From: Pteria penguin
Taxonomy: Eukaryota > Mollusca > Bivalvia > Pterioida > Pteriidae
Reading direction: 5' to 3'
Length of the DNA: 64,000 nt
Assembly (NCBI GenBank): GCA_035048485.1
Contig: CM068584.1
Coordinates: 62,664,420-62,728,419 of the forward strand
Part shown: positions 13,401 to 23,522 of the stretch, one piece after another
How the letters are laid out: the number at the start of each line of letters is the position of its first letter
Position numbering within the stretch: position 1 is the first letter of the stretch
Program-made: the position numbers and the translations under genes
The notes under the pieces: generated by a model
Told to the model about the DNA's origin: nothing
Seen by the model: only the letters and a program-made list of their open reading frames with translations
Databases searched by the model: none

Positions 13401-14003
13401 ATATAAAATTTCATGCCGATATCTCATTTAATAAGAGAGATATTAACGTATGAATATTTAATTAGCTTTGATGACGTCATAGCGAATTTTCCCACGCTCA
13501 TTGTGACTTTATTTATGGTCCGATTTCAAAAATTTTTCATATTCCAAATCAGACCATTAGAATCTTTCATCCTACTGTCTAAAATCTAAGATTGAAATAT
13601 TTTTTTTGAAATGAAAACAATCGGGTCAAGGTCAACTTTTTCGGGGTAGAGCTACGAAATTGACGCAGTGACATAAAATCTTGCATCTCCTTTTCTGAAT
13701 CGAATGCTGAAAATTTCATTCCAATCGGACAAATAATAAGGAAGATATAGCGATTCAAAATTTTGGCGTCGTAGGTGGCGCTGCGCGCTTATAAGCGGTA
13801 ATTTAGAAAATTAAAAAAATCAAATCTTGAAAATTTAATTTCGAATCGAACACTGCAAACAGAATAGTAATATCTTTAATAATGAGTGATTTCTGAGCGG
13901 CCACATAAAAAAAAACGGATGAAGAATAATAATAATAATAATAAATAAGAAAAGACAGTAGAATAATAAAAGGTTTCACAAGTGAAACTTGTGAAACCTA
14001 ATA
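10451..14003 (+). mobile_element. 3.5-kb repeat unit 4 (type 1)
   Basis: Complete unit of 3,553 bp with one end hairpin. It differs from the others by a deletion inside the ~81-bp tandem pair near 10,850, a longer poly-T/G tract (about 11,176-11,297), and many point differences and small insertions at about 11,040-12,120. Four sub-repeats start at about 12,036. Confidence 0.85.
13971..13999. repeat. Type-1 end hairpin (13-3-13)
   Basis: Same 29-bp inverted repeat and linker as at 10,421. It is followed by 'aataactag', with 3 bp more spacing before the next start than at 10,450. Confidence 0.9.
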
Positions 14004-17000
14004 ACTAGAAACGAGCTCGTTGCTAAAGCAACGAGTAGGTTTCACAAGTTAAAGTCGAAGCAGCGAAGCTGAGATCTCCTACTCTAATACAAAATTCTTT
14101 TTCACGATCCAGATATCTGATCTTTAGTGATGGTATCCACATTGCGCAATCTACTTGCAGAAATTGTAGGTAACGGCGACTTACATTATACACATTATAC
14201 TGAAGCCTACATCGCACAATATCGACTACTCTTGACCATATATTTGAAACAAGAAACATGTAGGACAATCACACTTAGTACAATCTGCACGTGTAACCTA
14301 GATCTTCAGTCCTTACTGCCCGCTTTATGTTGTTTATTTATTAACTTACGCAAGGTATTTCGCGTGTACAGATGTTTGACCTTGAATCGCTTCTCTGCTG
14401 GAATAAACAATTCTCCTCGCGATGAACTTACGCAAGTTATTTCGCGTGTACAGATGTTTGACCTTGAATCGCCACTCTGCTGGAATAAACAATTCTCCTC
14501 GCGATGGCCTTTAGTAATGCCGCTTTCCCCAATATACAAAAGAAAGACTTGACAATGTCTCGTATTCCACAGGTAAAGCACTGTAACTGGCGATTAATTC
14601 ACACACGTTTGAAGTCCTGTATAACAGCGGCGCAGTGCGAGGTATTAAGCAAGGCAAATTCACCGCGCTTCTCTAATGTGTAATGCCGACGCTCGGAGAA
14701 GATTTCTTTATAGCCTTGTTCAGCAGTAGCTCGTAGAATGTAAATTTGCTTTTTTTTTTCTTTTTTTTTTTTTTTTTTGTTTTTTTTTTGGGGGGGGGGG
14801 GGGGTGGTTTTTTTATTTTTTTGTTTTTTTTTTGTTTAAGAATTCGAATGCATAATACTTTCTCAAACTCTATTTTATAGAAAGCACTTTAAATCGCGAT
14901 TGAATTAATCGCGAGTTACTGCGCCTTGTCCATGGAAGAAGTCCTATATCACAGCGGTGTCGTGCAAGGTATTAAGCAAGGCAAATTGACCGCGCTTCTG
15001 AAGATATGTTTATTGCGTTGTTCATCAGTAGAGTGCCCAAAATTTGATTTTTGTTTAAGAAATCGAAATCAAAATGCTTTCTCAAACTCTTGTTTTTTAT
15101 AATTTGTTCATACGACGAATAAAAAATACTTGAAAGTTACGCAAGTAAGATATTTTTATAAAAAAATCTTTAAATTGCTCACTTTCAAATACCGGGAAAC
15201 ATGTTTCATAGTAAAATCGTTACGGAAAATCGTTTCGTAATGTTTTGGAAACTAAAAGACTAAAAATAAGACAGTTTTGAACATTACGTAATTTTTAAAA
15301 AACTTTAAATTGAAATAGAGGCCAAACTAAAAGAGATAGATAATATCGGCCGATGAAAGTTCTAAAGATATGAACCTAGAGAACATAACAGTGAAAATTT
15401 GAGAGATCTACCATTAAAAACTAAAAGCTACATACGCGAAAATCGAAAAATATTAAATCTTACGTAATTCTCTTAAAACGTCGTATATTTCGAAAAATTT
15501 TTTCATTAAACGGGAGTATGTGTCTGTGAGAATGAATAGCCGAAAGATGAAATTTCAAAGTAAAGAGTCGGTAGATACCTTCATTCCCTATCATGCTACC
15601 AATTTTCACATCTCTACCTTCTTTAATAAGCGAGCTTTAGCTGAAACCATTTCATTAAACATTAATGAACTTTATGTGACGTTGAAAGCATCACTTTAAA
15701 GGGGGTTGTCGTGTTTAAACCTAAATAACTCGAAAACGGTAAGAGTTAGCGAAAATTTGATGGCAATGTTATGCATATAAATTTTCGCGCAGAATCGATT
15801 GCAACAATCCCCGATTCGATAAGATGAAAATTAATGGAGTTATGACGTCATTTACAAAGTATGACGTCATTTTCAGGAATTTGGTACCATGCCAATTCCC
15901 CCTTTTGTCAGTCGGTAGATATTTGCATTCTCTTTTATGCTACCAAATTTCATACCTCTAGCTTTATCAATAAGCGAGACACAGGTACCTGAAGTTTTAA
16001 ATTGTATTTTCAGGAAAGGCCAAACACTGAACTTTGACCGCAAATATCTCGAAAACGGTAAGAGATATCGAAAATCTGAAACCAGACCTTTCTCCTTTAA
16101 CTACTTTTTCACGCAGAATCGATTGCAACAATCCCCGATTCGATACGATGAAAAATAAGGGAGTTATGACGTCATTTAGAAAAGTATGACGTCATTTTCA
16201 GGAATTTGGCACCTTGCCAATTCCCTTTTGTCAGTCGGTAGATATTTGCATTCTCTTTTATGCTACCAAATTTCATACCTCTAGCTTTCTCAATAAGCGA
16301 GACACAGGTACCTGAAGTTTTAAATTGTATTTTCAGGAAAGGCCAAACACTGAACTTTGACCGCAAATATCTCGAAAACGGTAAGAGATATCGAAATTCT
16401 GTTGCTGGTATACACCATTTTACTTTTTCACGCAGAATCGATTCCAACCGTCCCCGCCTCGATCCGATGAAAAATAAGGGAGATATGACGTCATTTACAA
16501 AGTATGACGTCATTTTCAGGAATTTGGCTCCATGCCAAATTCCTCTTGTCAGTCGGTAGATATTCTCAATCTCTATCATGCTACCAAATTTCACACCTCT
16601 ATCTTCCTCAATAAGCGAGCTATAGGCGAAAACATTTCATGAATAATTAATGAGTGTTGATGACGTCACAAACATCACTTTAAAGGGGGTTGTCGTGTTC
16701 AAACGCAAATAACTCGAGAACCGTAAGAGTTAGCGAAAATCTGAGAACACACTACTGGTAGGTATTTGAACGCTCTATCGAATGGAAGAAACCCGATCAA
16801 AATCCGACTGCAAATAAAGTCGCTAGACCTTGCCAAAGATTTGATTCGAAAATTTTCAATAATTTCAAAAATATTGGCAGCATGCCATTTTCATTCTAGA
16901 GGTAGATTAAGAATGTGCAAACATGTTTAGATATAAAATTTCATGCCGATATCTCATTTAATAAGAGAGATATTAACGTATGAATATTTAATTAGCTTTG

Positions 17001-17500
17001 ATGACGTCATAGCGAATTTTCCCACGCTCATTGTGACTTTATTTATGGTCCGATTTCAAAAATTTTTCATATTCCAAATCAGACCATTAAAATCTTTCAT
17101 CCTACTGTCTAAAATCTAAGATTGAAATATTTTTTTTGAAATGAATACAATCGGGTCAAGGTCAACTTTTTCGGGGTAGAGCTACGAAATTGACGCAGTG
17201 ACATAAAATCTTGCATCTCCTTTTCTGAATCGAATGCTGAAAATTTCATTCCAATCGGACAAATAATAAGGAAGATATAGCGATTCAAAATTTTGGCGTC
17301 GTAGGTGGCGCTGCGCGCTTATAAGCGGTAATTTAAAAAATTAAAAAAAACAAATCTTGAAAATTTTATTTCGAATCGAACACTGAAAACAGAATAGTAA
17401 TATCTTTAATAATGAGTGATTTCTGAGCCGTCAAAAAAAAAAAAACGGATGAAGAATAATAATAATAATAATAAATAAGAAAAGACAGTAGAATAATAAA

Positions 17501-17529
17501 AGGTTTCACAAGTGAAACTTGTGAAACCT
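17501..17529. repeat. Type-1 end hairpin, first of a tandem pair
   Basis: 29-bp inverted repeat identical to those at 10,421 and 13,971. It is followed by another linker and a second hairpin. Confidence 0.9.
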
Positions 17530-17556
17530 AATAAGAAAAGACAGTAGAATAATAAA

Positions 17557-17585
17557 AGGTTTCACAAGTGAAACTTGTGAAACCT
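17557..17585. repeat. Type-1 end hairpin, second of a tandem pair
   Basis: Exact repeat of the preceding module at a period of 56 bp (linker 'ataagaaaagacagtag' plus hairpin). The next unit's 'actag' follows directly. Confidence 0.9.
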
Positions 17586-17586
17586 A

Positions 17587-20500
17587 ACTAGAAACGAGCT
17601 CGTTGCTAAAGCAACGAGTAGGTTTCACAAGTTAAAGTCGAAGCAGCGAAGCTGAGATCTCCTACTCTAATACAAAATTCTTTTTCACGATCCAGATATC
17701 TGATCTTTAGTGATGGTATCCACATTGCGCAATCTACTTGCAGAAATTGAAGGTAACGGCGACTTACATTATACACATTATACTGAAGCCTACATCGCAC
17801 AATATCGACTACTCTTGACCATATATTTGAAACAAGAAACATGTAGGACAATCACACTTAGTACAATCTGCACGTGTAACCTACATCTTCAGTCCTTACT
17901 GCCCGCTTTATGTTGTTTATTTATTAACTTACGCAAGGTATTTCGCGTGTACAGATGTTTGACCTTGAATCGCTTCTCTGCTGGAATAAACAATTCTCCT
18001 CGCGATGAACTTACGCAAGTTATTTCGCGTGTACAGATGTTTGACCTTGAATCGCCACTCTGCTGGAATAAACAATTCTCCTCGCGATGGCCTTTAGTAA
18101 TGCCGCTTTCCCCCAATATACAAAAGAAAGACTTGACAATGTCTCGTATTCCACAGGTAAAGCACTGTAACTGGCGATTAATTCACACACGTTTGAAGTC
18201 CTGTATAACAGCGGCGCAGTGCGAGGTATTAAGCAAGGCAAATTCACCGCGCTTCTCTAATGTGTAATGCCGACGCTCGGAGAAGATTTCTTTATAGCCT
18301 TGTTCAGCAGTAGCTCGTAGAATGTAAATTTGCTTTTTTTTTCTTTTTTTTTTTTTTTTTTTGTTTTTTTTTGGGGGGGGGGGGGTGGTTTTTTTATTTT
18401 TTGGTTTTTTTTTTGTTTAAGAATTCGAATGCATAATACTTTCTCAAACTCTATTTTATAGAAAGCACTTTAAATCGCGATTGAATTAATCGCGAGTTAC
18501 TGCGCCTTGTCCATGGAAGAAGTCCTATATCACAGCGGTGTCGTGCAAGGTATTAAGCAAGGCAAATTGACCGCGCTTCTGAAGATATGTTTATTGCGTT
18601 GTTCATCAGTAGAGTGCCCAAAATTTGATTTTTGTTTAAGAAATCGAAATCAAAATGCTTTCTCAAACTCTTGTTTTTATAATTTGTTCATACGACGAAT
18701 AAAAAATACTTGAAAGTTACGCAAGTAAGATATTTTTATAAAAAAATCTTTAAATTGCTCAATTTCAAATACCGGGAAACATGTTTCATAGTAAAATCGT
18801 TACGGAAAATCGTTTCGTAATGTTTTGGAAACTAAAAGACTAAAAATAAGACAGTTTTGAACATTACGTAATTTTTTAAAAAACTTTAAATTGAAATAGA
18901 GGCCAAACTAAAAGAGATAGATAATATCGGCCGATGAAAGTTCTAAAGCTATGAACCTAGAGAACATAACAGTGAAAATTTGAGAGATCTACCATTAAAA
19001 CTAAAAGCTACATACGCGAAAATCGAAAAATATTAAATCTTACGTAATTCTCTTAAAACGTCGTATATTTCGAAAAATTTTTTCATTAAACGGGAGTATG
19101 TGTCTGTGAGAATGAATAGCCGAAAGATGAAATTTCAAAGTAAAGAGTCGGTAGATACCCTCATTCCCTATCATGCTACCAATTTTCACATCTCTACCTT
19201 CTTTAATAAGCGAGCTTTAGCTGAAACCATTTCATTAAACATTAATGAACTTTATGTGACGTTGAAAGCATCACTTTAAAGGGGGTTGTCGTGTTTAAAC
19301 CTAAATAACTCGAAAACGGTAAGAGTTAGCGAAAATTTGATGGCAATGTTATGCATATAAATTTTCGCGCAGAATCGATTGCAACAATCCCCGATTCGAT
19401 AAGATGAAAATTAATGGAGTTATGACGTCATTTACAAAGTATGACGTCATTTTCAGGAATTTGGTACCATGCCAATTCCCTTTTGTCAGTCGGTAGATAT
19501 TTGCATTCTCTTTTATGCTACCAAATTTCATACCTCTAGCTTTATCAATAAGCGAGACACAGGTACCTGAAGTTTTAAATTGTATTTTCAGGAAAGGCCA
19601 AACACTGAACTTTGACCGCAAATATCTCGAAAACGGTAAGAGATATCGAAATTCTGTTGCATGTATTTCCCATTTTACTTTTTCACGCAGAATCGATTCC
19701 AACCGTCCCCGCCTCGATCCGATGAAAAATAAGGGAGATATGACGTCATTTACAAAGTATGACGTCATTTTCAGGAATTTGGATCCATGCCAATTCCCTT
19801 TTGTCAGTCGGTAGATATTTGCATTCTCTTTTATGCTACCAAATTTCATACCTCTAGCTTTATCAATAAGCGAGACACAGGTACCTGAAGTTTTAAATTG
19901 TATTTTCAGGAAAGGCCAAACATTGAACTTTGACCGCAAATATCTCGAACACGGTAAGAGATATCGAAAATTTGAGACCAGACCTTTCTCCTTTAACTAC
20001 TTTTTCACGCAGAATCGATTGCAACAATCCCCGATTCGATACGATGAAAAATAAGGGAGTTATGACGTCATTTAGAAAAGTATGACGTCATTTTCAGGAA
20101 TTTGGCACCTTGCCAATTCCCTTTTGTCAGTCGGTAGATATTTGCATTCTCTTTTATGCTACCAAATTTCATACCTCTAGCTTTATCAATAAGCGAGACA
20201 CAGGTACCTGAAGTTTTAAATTGTATTTTCAGGAAAGGCCAAACACTGAACTTTGACCGCAAATATCTCGAAAACGGTAAGAGATATCGAAATTCTGTTG
20301 CCGGTATTTACCATTTTACTTTTTCACGCAGAATCGATTCCAACCGTCCCCGCCTCGATCCGATGAAAAATAAGGGAGATATGACGTCATTTACAAAGTA
20401 TGACGTCATTTTCAGGAATTTGGATCCATGCCAAATTCCTCTTGTCAGTCGGTAGATATTCTCAATCTCTATCATGCTACCAAATTTCACACCTCTGTCT

Positions 20501-21364
20501 TCCTCAATAAGCGAGCTATAGGCGAAAACATTTCATGAATAATTAATGAGTGTTGATGACGTCACAAACATCACTTTAAAGGGGGTTGTCGTGTTCAAAC
20601 GCAAATAACTCGAGAACCGTAAGAGTAAGCGAAAATCTGAGAACACTTTACTGGTAGGTATTTGAACGCTCTATCGAATGGAAGAAACCCGATCAAAATC
20701 CGACTGTAAATAAAGTCGCTAGACCTTGCCAAAGATTTGATTCGAAAATTTTCAATAATTTCAAAAATATTGGCAGCATGCCATTTTCATTCTAGAGGTA
20801 GATTAAGAATGTGGAAACATGTTTAGATATAAAATTTCATGCCGATATCTCATTTAATAAGAGAGATATTAACGTATGAATATTTAATTAGCTTTGATGA
20901 CGTCATAGCGAATTTTCCCACGCTCATTGTGACTTTATTTATGGTCCGATTTCAAAAATTTTTCATATTCCAAATCAGACCATTAAAATCTTTCATCCTA
21001 CTGTCTAAAATCTAAGATTGAAATATTTTTTTTGAAATGAAAACAATTGGGTCAAGGTCAACTTTTTCGGGTTAGAGCTACGAAATTGACGCAGTGACAT
21101 AAAATCTTGCATCTCCTTTTCTGAATCGAATGCTGAAAATTTCATTCCAATCGGACAAATAATAAGGAAGATATAGCGATTCAAAATTTTGGCGTCGTAG
21201 GTGGCGCTGCGCGCTTATAAGCGGTAATTTAGAAAATTAAAAAAATCAAATCTTGAAAATTTAATTTCGAATCGAACATTGAAAACAGAATAGTAATATC
21301 TTTAATAATGAGTGATTTCTGAGCCGTCACAAAAAAAAACGGATGAAGAATAATAATAATAATA
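17587..21364 (+). mobile_element. 3.5-kb repeat unit 6 (type 1), five sub-repeats
   Basis: Last complete type-1 unit, 3,778 bp. It is longer because it has five ~320-bp sub-repeats (about 19,147, 19,489, 19,807, 20,130 and 20,448) rather than four, and it lacks an end hairpin. One sub-repeat step is 318 bp, a multiple of three, which joins two reading frames into a 196-codon minus-strand frame (19,349-19,939). This is a by-product of the period rather than a gene. Confidence 0.85.
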
Positions 21365-21416
21365 ACTAGAAACGAGCTCGTTGCTAAAGCAACGAGTAGG
21401 TTTCACAAGTAAACCT
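21365..21416 (+). mobile_element. Bodiless type-1 start fused to an end-hairpin remnant
   Basis: A complete type-1 start module (ACTAG, 9-2-9 hairpin CTCGTTGCT-AA-AGCAACGAG at 21,377-21,396, tag AGGTTTCACAAGT at 21,398-21,410). It is followed directly by 'aaacctaataac', which matches the last bases of a type-1 end hairpin and its flank. The whole 3.5-kb body is absent, as if the start tag and the end arm had been joined. Confidence 0.75.
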
Positions 21417-21453
21417 AATAACAAATGTAAAGAAAAAACATCACAATAACAGA

Positions 21454-21482
21454 AGGGTCTTCCGATGGAATCGGAAGACCCT
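21454..21482. repeat. Type-2 end hairpin, first of a tandem pair
   Basis: Perfect inverted repeat with arms AGGGTCTTCCGAT and ATCGGAAGACCCT around loop GGA. It has the same 13-3-13 geometry as type 1 but a different sequence. Its linker also differs ('aaatgtaaagaaaaaacatc' then 'acaataacaga'). Confidence 0.9.
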
Positions 21483-21522
21483 AATAATAACAAATGTAAA
21501 GAAAAAACATCACAATAACAGA

Positions 21523-21551
21523 AGGGTCTTCCGATGGAATCGGAAGACCCT
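21523..21551. repeat. Type-2 end hairpin, second of a tandem pair
   Basis: Second copy of the type-2 linker plus hairpin at a period of 69 bp. It is followed by 'aactagagc', the start of the type-2 element. Confidence 0.9.
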
Positions 21552-21552
21552 A

Positions 21553-23462
21553 ACTAGAGCTTGCCTGTTGCCGAGGCAACAGGGCGGGTCTTCCTCTTTA
21601 GAAAGAAAAAAAGAAGAAAAATATGTAGGTAGAAAGAAGGAAAAAAAAAAGAAAAAAGAAACGAGATACTGCAATGAGTATACGCATTTATTGCGGCATC
21701 ATAGATATGCCGATTAGGACAAAGGAGAAGTATATACATAGATACATGTATATATCTCGCCGAGACACTATGTAAACACACTCATGTAATAAAAGCAGCA
21801 TGAATCCAGCTACAGAAAGTAGCGTGGTGACGTAATGCGACATAGCATTAGAGAGTGTGGATAGAGAGTGTGTATTACGCATTTCAAAGGTCAAGTTAGC
21901 TGTATATATAGCACTGAGATGACTACTATAGTAAGGAGATAAAGAAACTCAAATTTAAGTAAACATACATATTGAGGGATTCCTTTATAATTGCCGATTA
22001 GATGAATTAATAATTAATCGCGAGTTACTGCGCTTTCCCCGTCTCTATAAGAGCGGCGCTGTTCGAGGTATTAAGCAAGGCAAATTTAACGCGCTCTTCT
22101 AATGTGTAATTCCGACGCTCGGAGAAGATTTGTAGATTGCGTTGTTCATCAGTAGAGTGCAAAAAATGTTATTTTTGTTTAAGAATTCGATTTCAAATTC
22201 TTTCTCATACTCTCGTTTTTATTCTTTGTTCATACGAAGAATAAAAAAATACATGAAAGTTACGCAAGTAGGTTATTTTTTAAAAAGTCTTTAAATTGCT
22301 CACTTTCAAATACTGAGAAACATGTTTCATACTGAAATCGTTACGGAAAATCGTTTTGTAATACTCCGGAAACGATAGGACTAAAAATAAACAAATTTTG
22401 CAAATTACGTAATTATTTAAAAACTTTAAATTGAAATAGCGGCCAAACTAAAAGAGATAGATATTATCGGCCGATGAGTTTTGTAAAGATATGAACCTAG
22501 AGAATATGATAGTTCAAATTTGGATAGTGTAGCATTAAAAATAAGCTATATAGGTGAGAATTTAAAATTTAACTAATTGTTACGTAATCTTTTTAGAAAC
22601 TTTCATTTTTAAATTTTCTTTTTACTTAAACGGGTAACGACGTCTTTGAGAGTCAATAGGAAAAATATAAAGTGTGTAGATAAATCCGTTTTTCAGAAAT
22701 TGAAATTGAAAAAATCGCTAATTACGGCGCGTATTTCTCGCTTTCCGAGGGCGGCTCTCGATAGCTTTGTCCGATAACCTAGGGAAAACGACAAATCATA
22801 GGAAGTTTTTGAAAAATACATTTAAAAGAGTGAACCCTTCTCATTTGCAGGATTTATTTTGGTGGCCATCCGACCAAAAATAAGCGAATGACGATGAAAT
22901 AATTTTAATCATCTGATTTTAATTTTTTTTTTTAATTTTCACTTTAAAATGGTATTAAAATGGTTTTAAAATCATAAAACATAGTTTTTCATGGTGAAAT
23001 TGATACTCTAAATCGTTTGGTAGCATTTTTGAAATGCTAAGACTTCAAATAAAACATTTTAAAAATTACGTAATTTTTAAATTTAAATAGCGGCTATACT
23101 ATAAAAGCTATATAATCGTGTTGGCTTCAATGTCAAGAACATACCTGTCAAAAATTAAAATGAAAAATTAAACACTCTATTTTGAATAATAAACTTGTAT
23201 TTGAGAAATTAAAAAAATTAAGCACTGTTATGTAATTTACTTAAAAATAATAATTTTTCAATTTTTTTTCCTATCAATCAATTTCCCCTGGCTCATCAAG
23301 TTAGTAAAACAGATCAAAAAGGTTGTTGGTCAAGCCGTTTCTGAGAAAATGGCAGTCAAAGTGCTGAGAATAATAATAATAATAATAATAATAATGAAAA
23401 AAAATAGTAAAGAAAAAACTTCACAATAACAGAAGGGTCTTCCGATGGAATCGGAAGACCCT
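21553..23462 (+). mobile_element. Diverged type-2 element, about 1.9 kb
   Basis: Starts with ACTAG and a 9-2-9 hairpin CCTGTTGCC-GA-GGCAACAGG (21,564-21,583), then GC and the tag GGGTCTTCC (21,586-21,594). The tag matches the arm of the type-2 end hairpin. The body from about 22,015 is a diverged relative of the type-1 body ('attaatcgcgagttactgcg', 'ggtattaagcaaggcaaatt'). It has one copy of the block that is duplicated in type 1, and two diverged copies of the 'acgtaatt' segment (about 22,320-22,620 and 22,985-23,250). It lacks the CRE-bearing sub-repeats. It ends with (AAT)n at about 23,368-23,394 and a type-2 end hairpin. No credible ORF. Confidence 0.75.
23434..23462. repeat. Type-2 end hairpin closing the type-2 element
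   Basis: Same 13-3-13 inverted repeat as at 21,454, with the linker 'agtaaagaaaaaacttcaca'. It is followed immediately by a type-1 end module. Confidence 0.9.
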
Positions 23463-23493
23463 AATAAATAAGAAAAGACAGTAGAATAATAAA

Positions 23494-23522
23494 AGGTTTC
23501 ACAAGTGAAACTTGTGAAACCT
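23494..23522. repeat. Type-1 end hairpin, right border of the array
   Basis: Type-1 linker and hairpin placed after the type-2 end, followed by 'aataacaataatg' and single-copy sequence. With the type-1 start at 21,365 it gives an outer type-1 pair around the type-2 element. Confidence 0.9.

Larger units (their letters stand above)
14004..17586 (+). mobile_element. 3.5-kb repeat unit 5 (type 1)
   Basis: Complete and clean unit of 3,583 bp, of which about 112 bp are two tandem end modules. It is the best reference copy: start hairpin and tag, ~81-bp pair, internal duplicated block with poly-T/G tract, four sub-repeats from about 15,567, CGCTTATAAGCG palindrome, AAT tract, then two end hairpins. 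Confidence 0.9.

Noticed and set aside
17710..18267. 185-codon plus-strand frame at the start of unit 6 and its 141-codon version at 14,127
   Set aside because: Present only where the repeat lacks frame-breaking differences; the equivalent region in other units is interrupted, the opposite strand is also open, and no domain is recognisable.
19349..19939. 196-codon minus-strand frame and the many recurring 60-100 codon frames in the sub-repeats (peptides such as MRSKFSVWPFLK and MLPNFIPLALS)
   Set aside because: The same bases are open on both strands, lengths follow the repeat period, and there is no recognisable protein. The frames recur because the DNA repeats.
1..23522. CRISPR-like or integron-like array (hairpins between repeated units)
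   Set aside because: Units are near-identical and kilobase-sized, not variable spacers or gene cassettes, and there are eukaryotic features throughout. A cassette-like recombination mechanism remains a remote alternative to a Helentron-like one.
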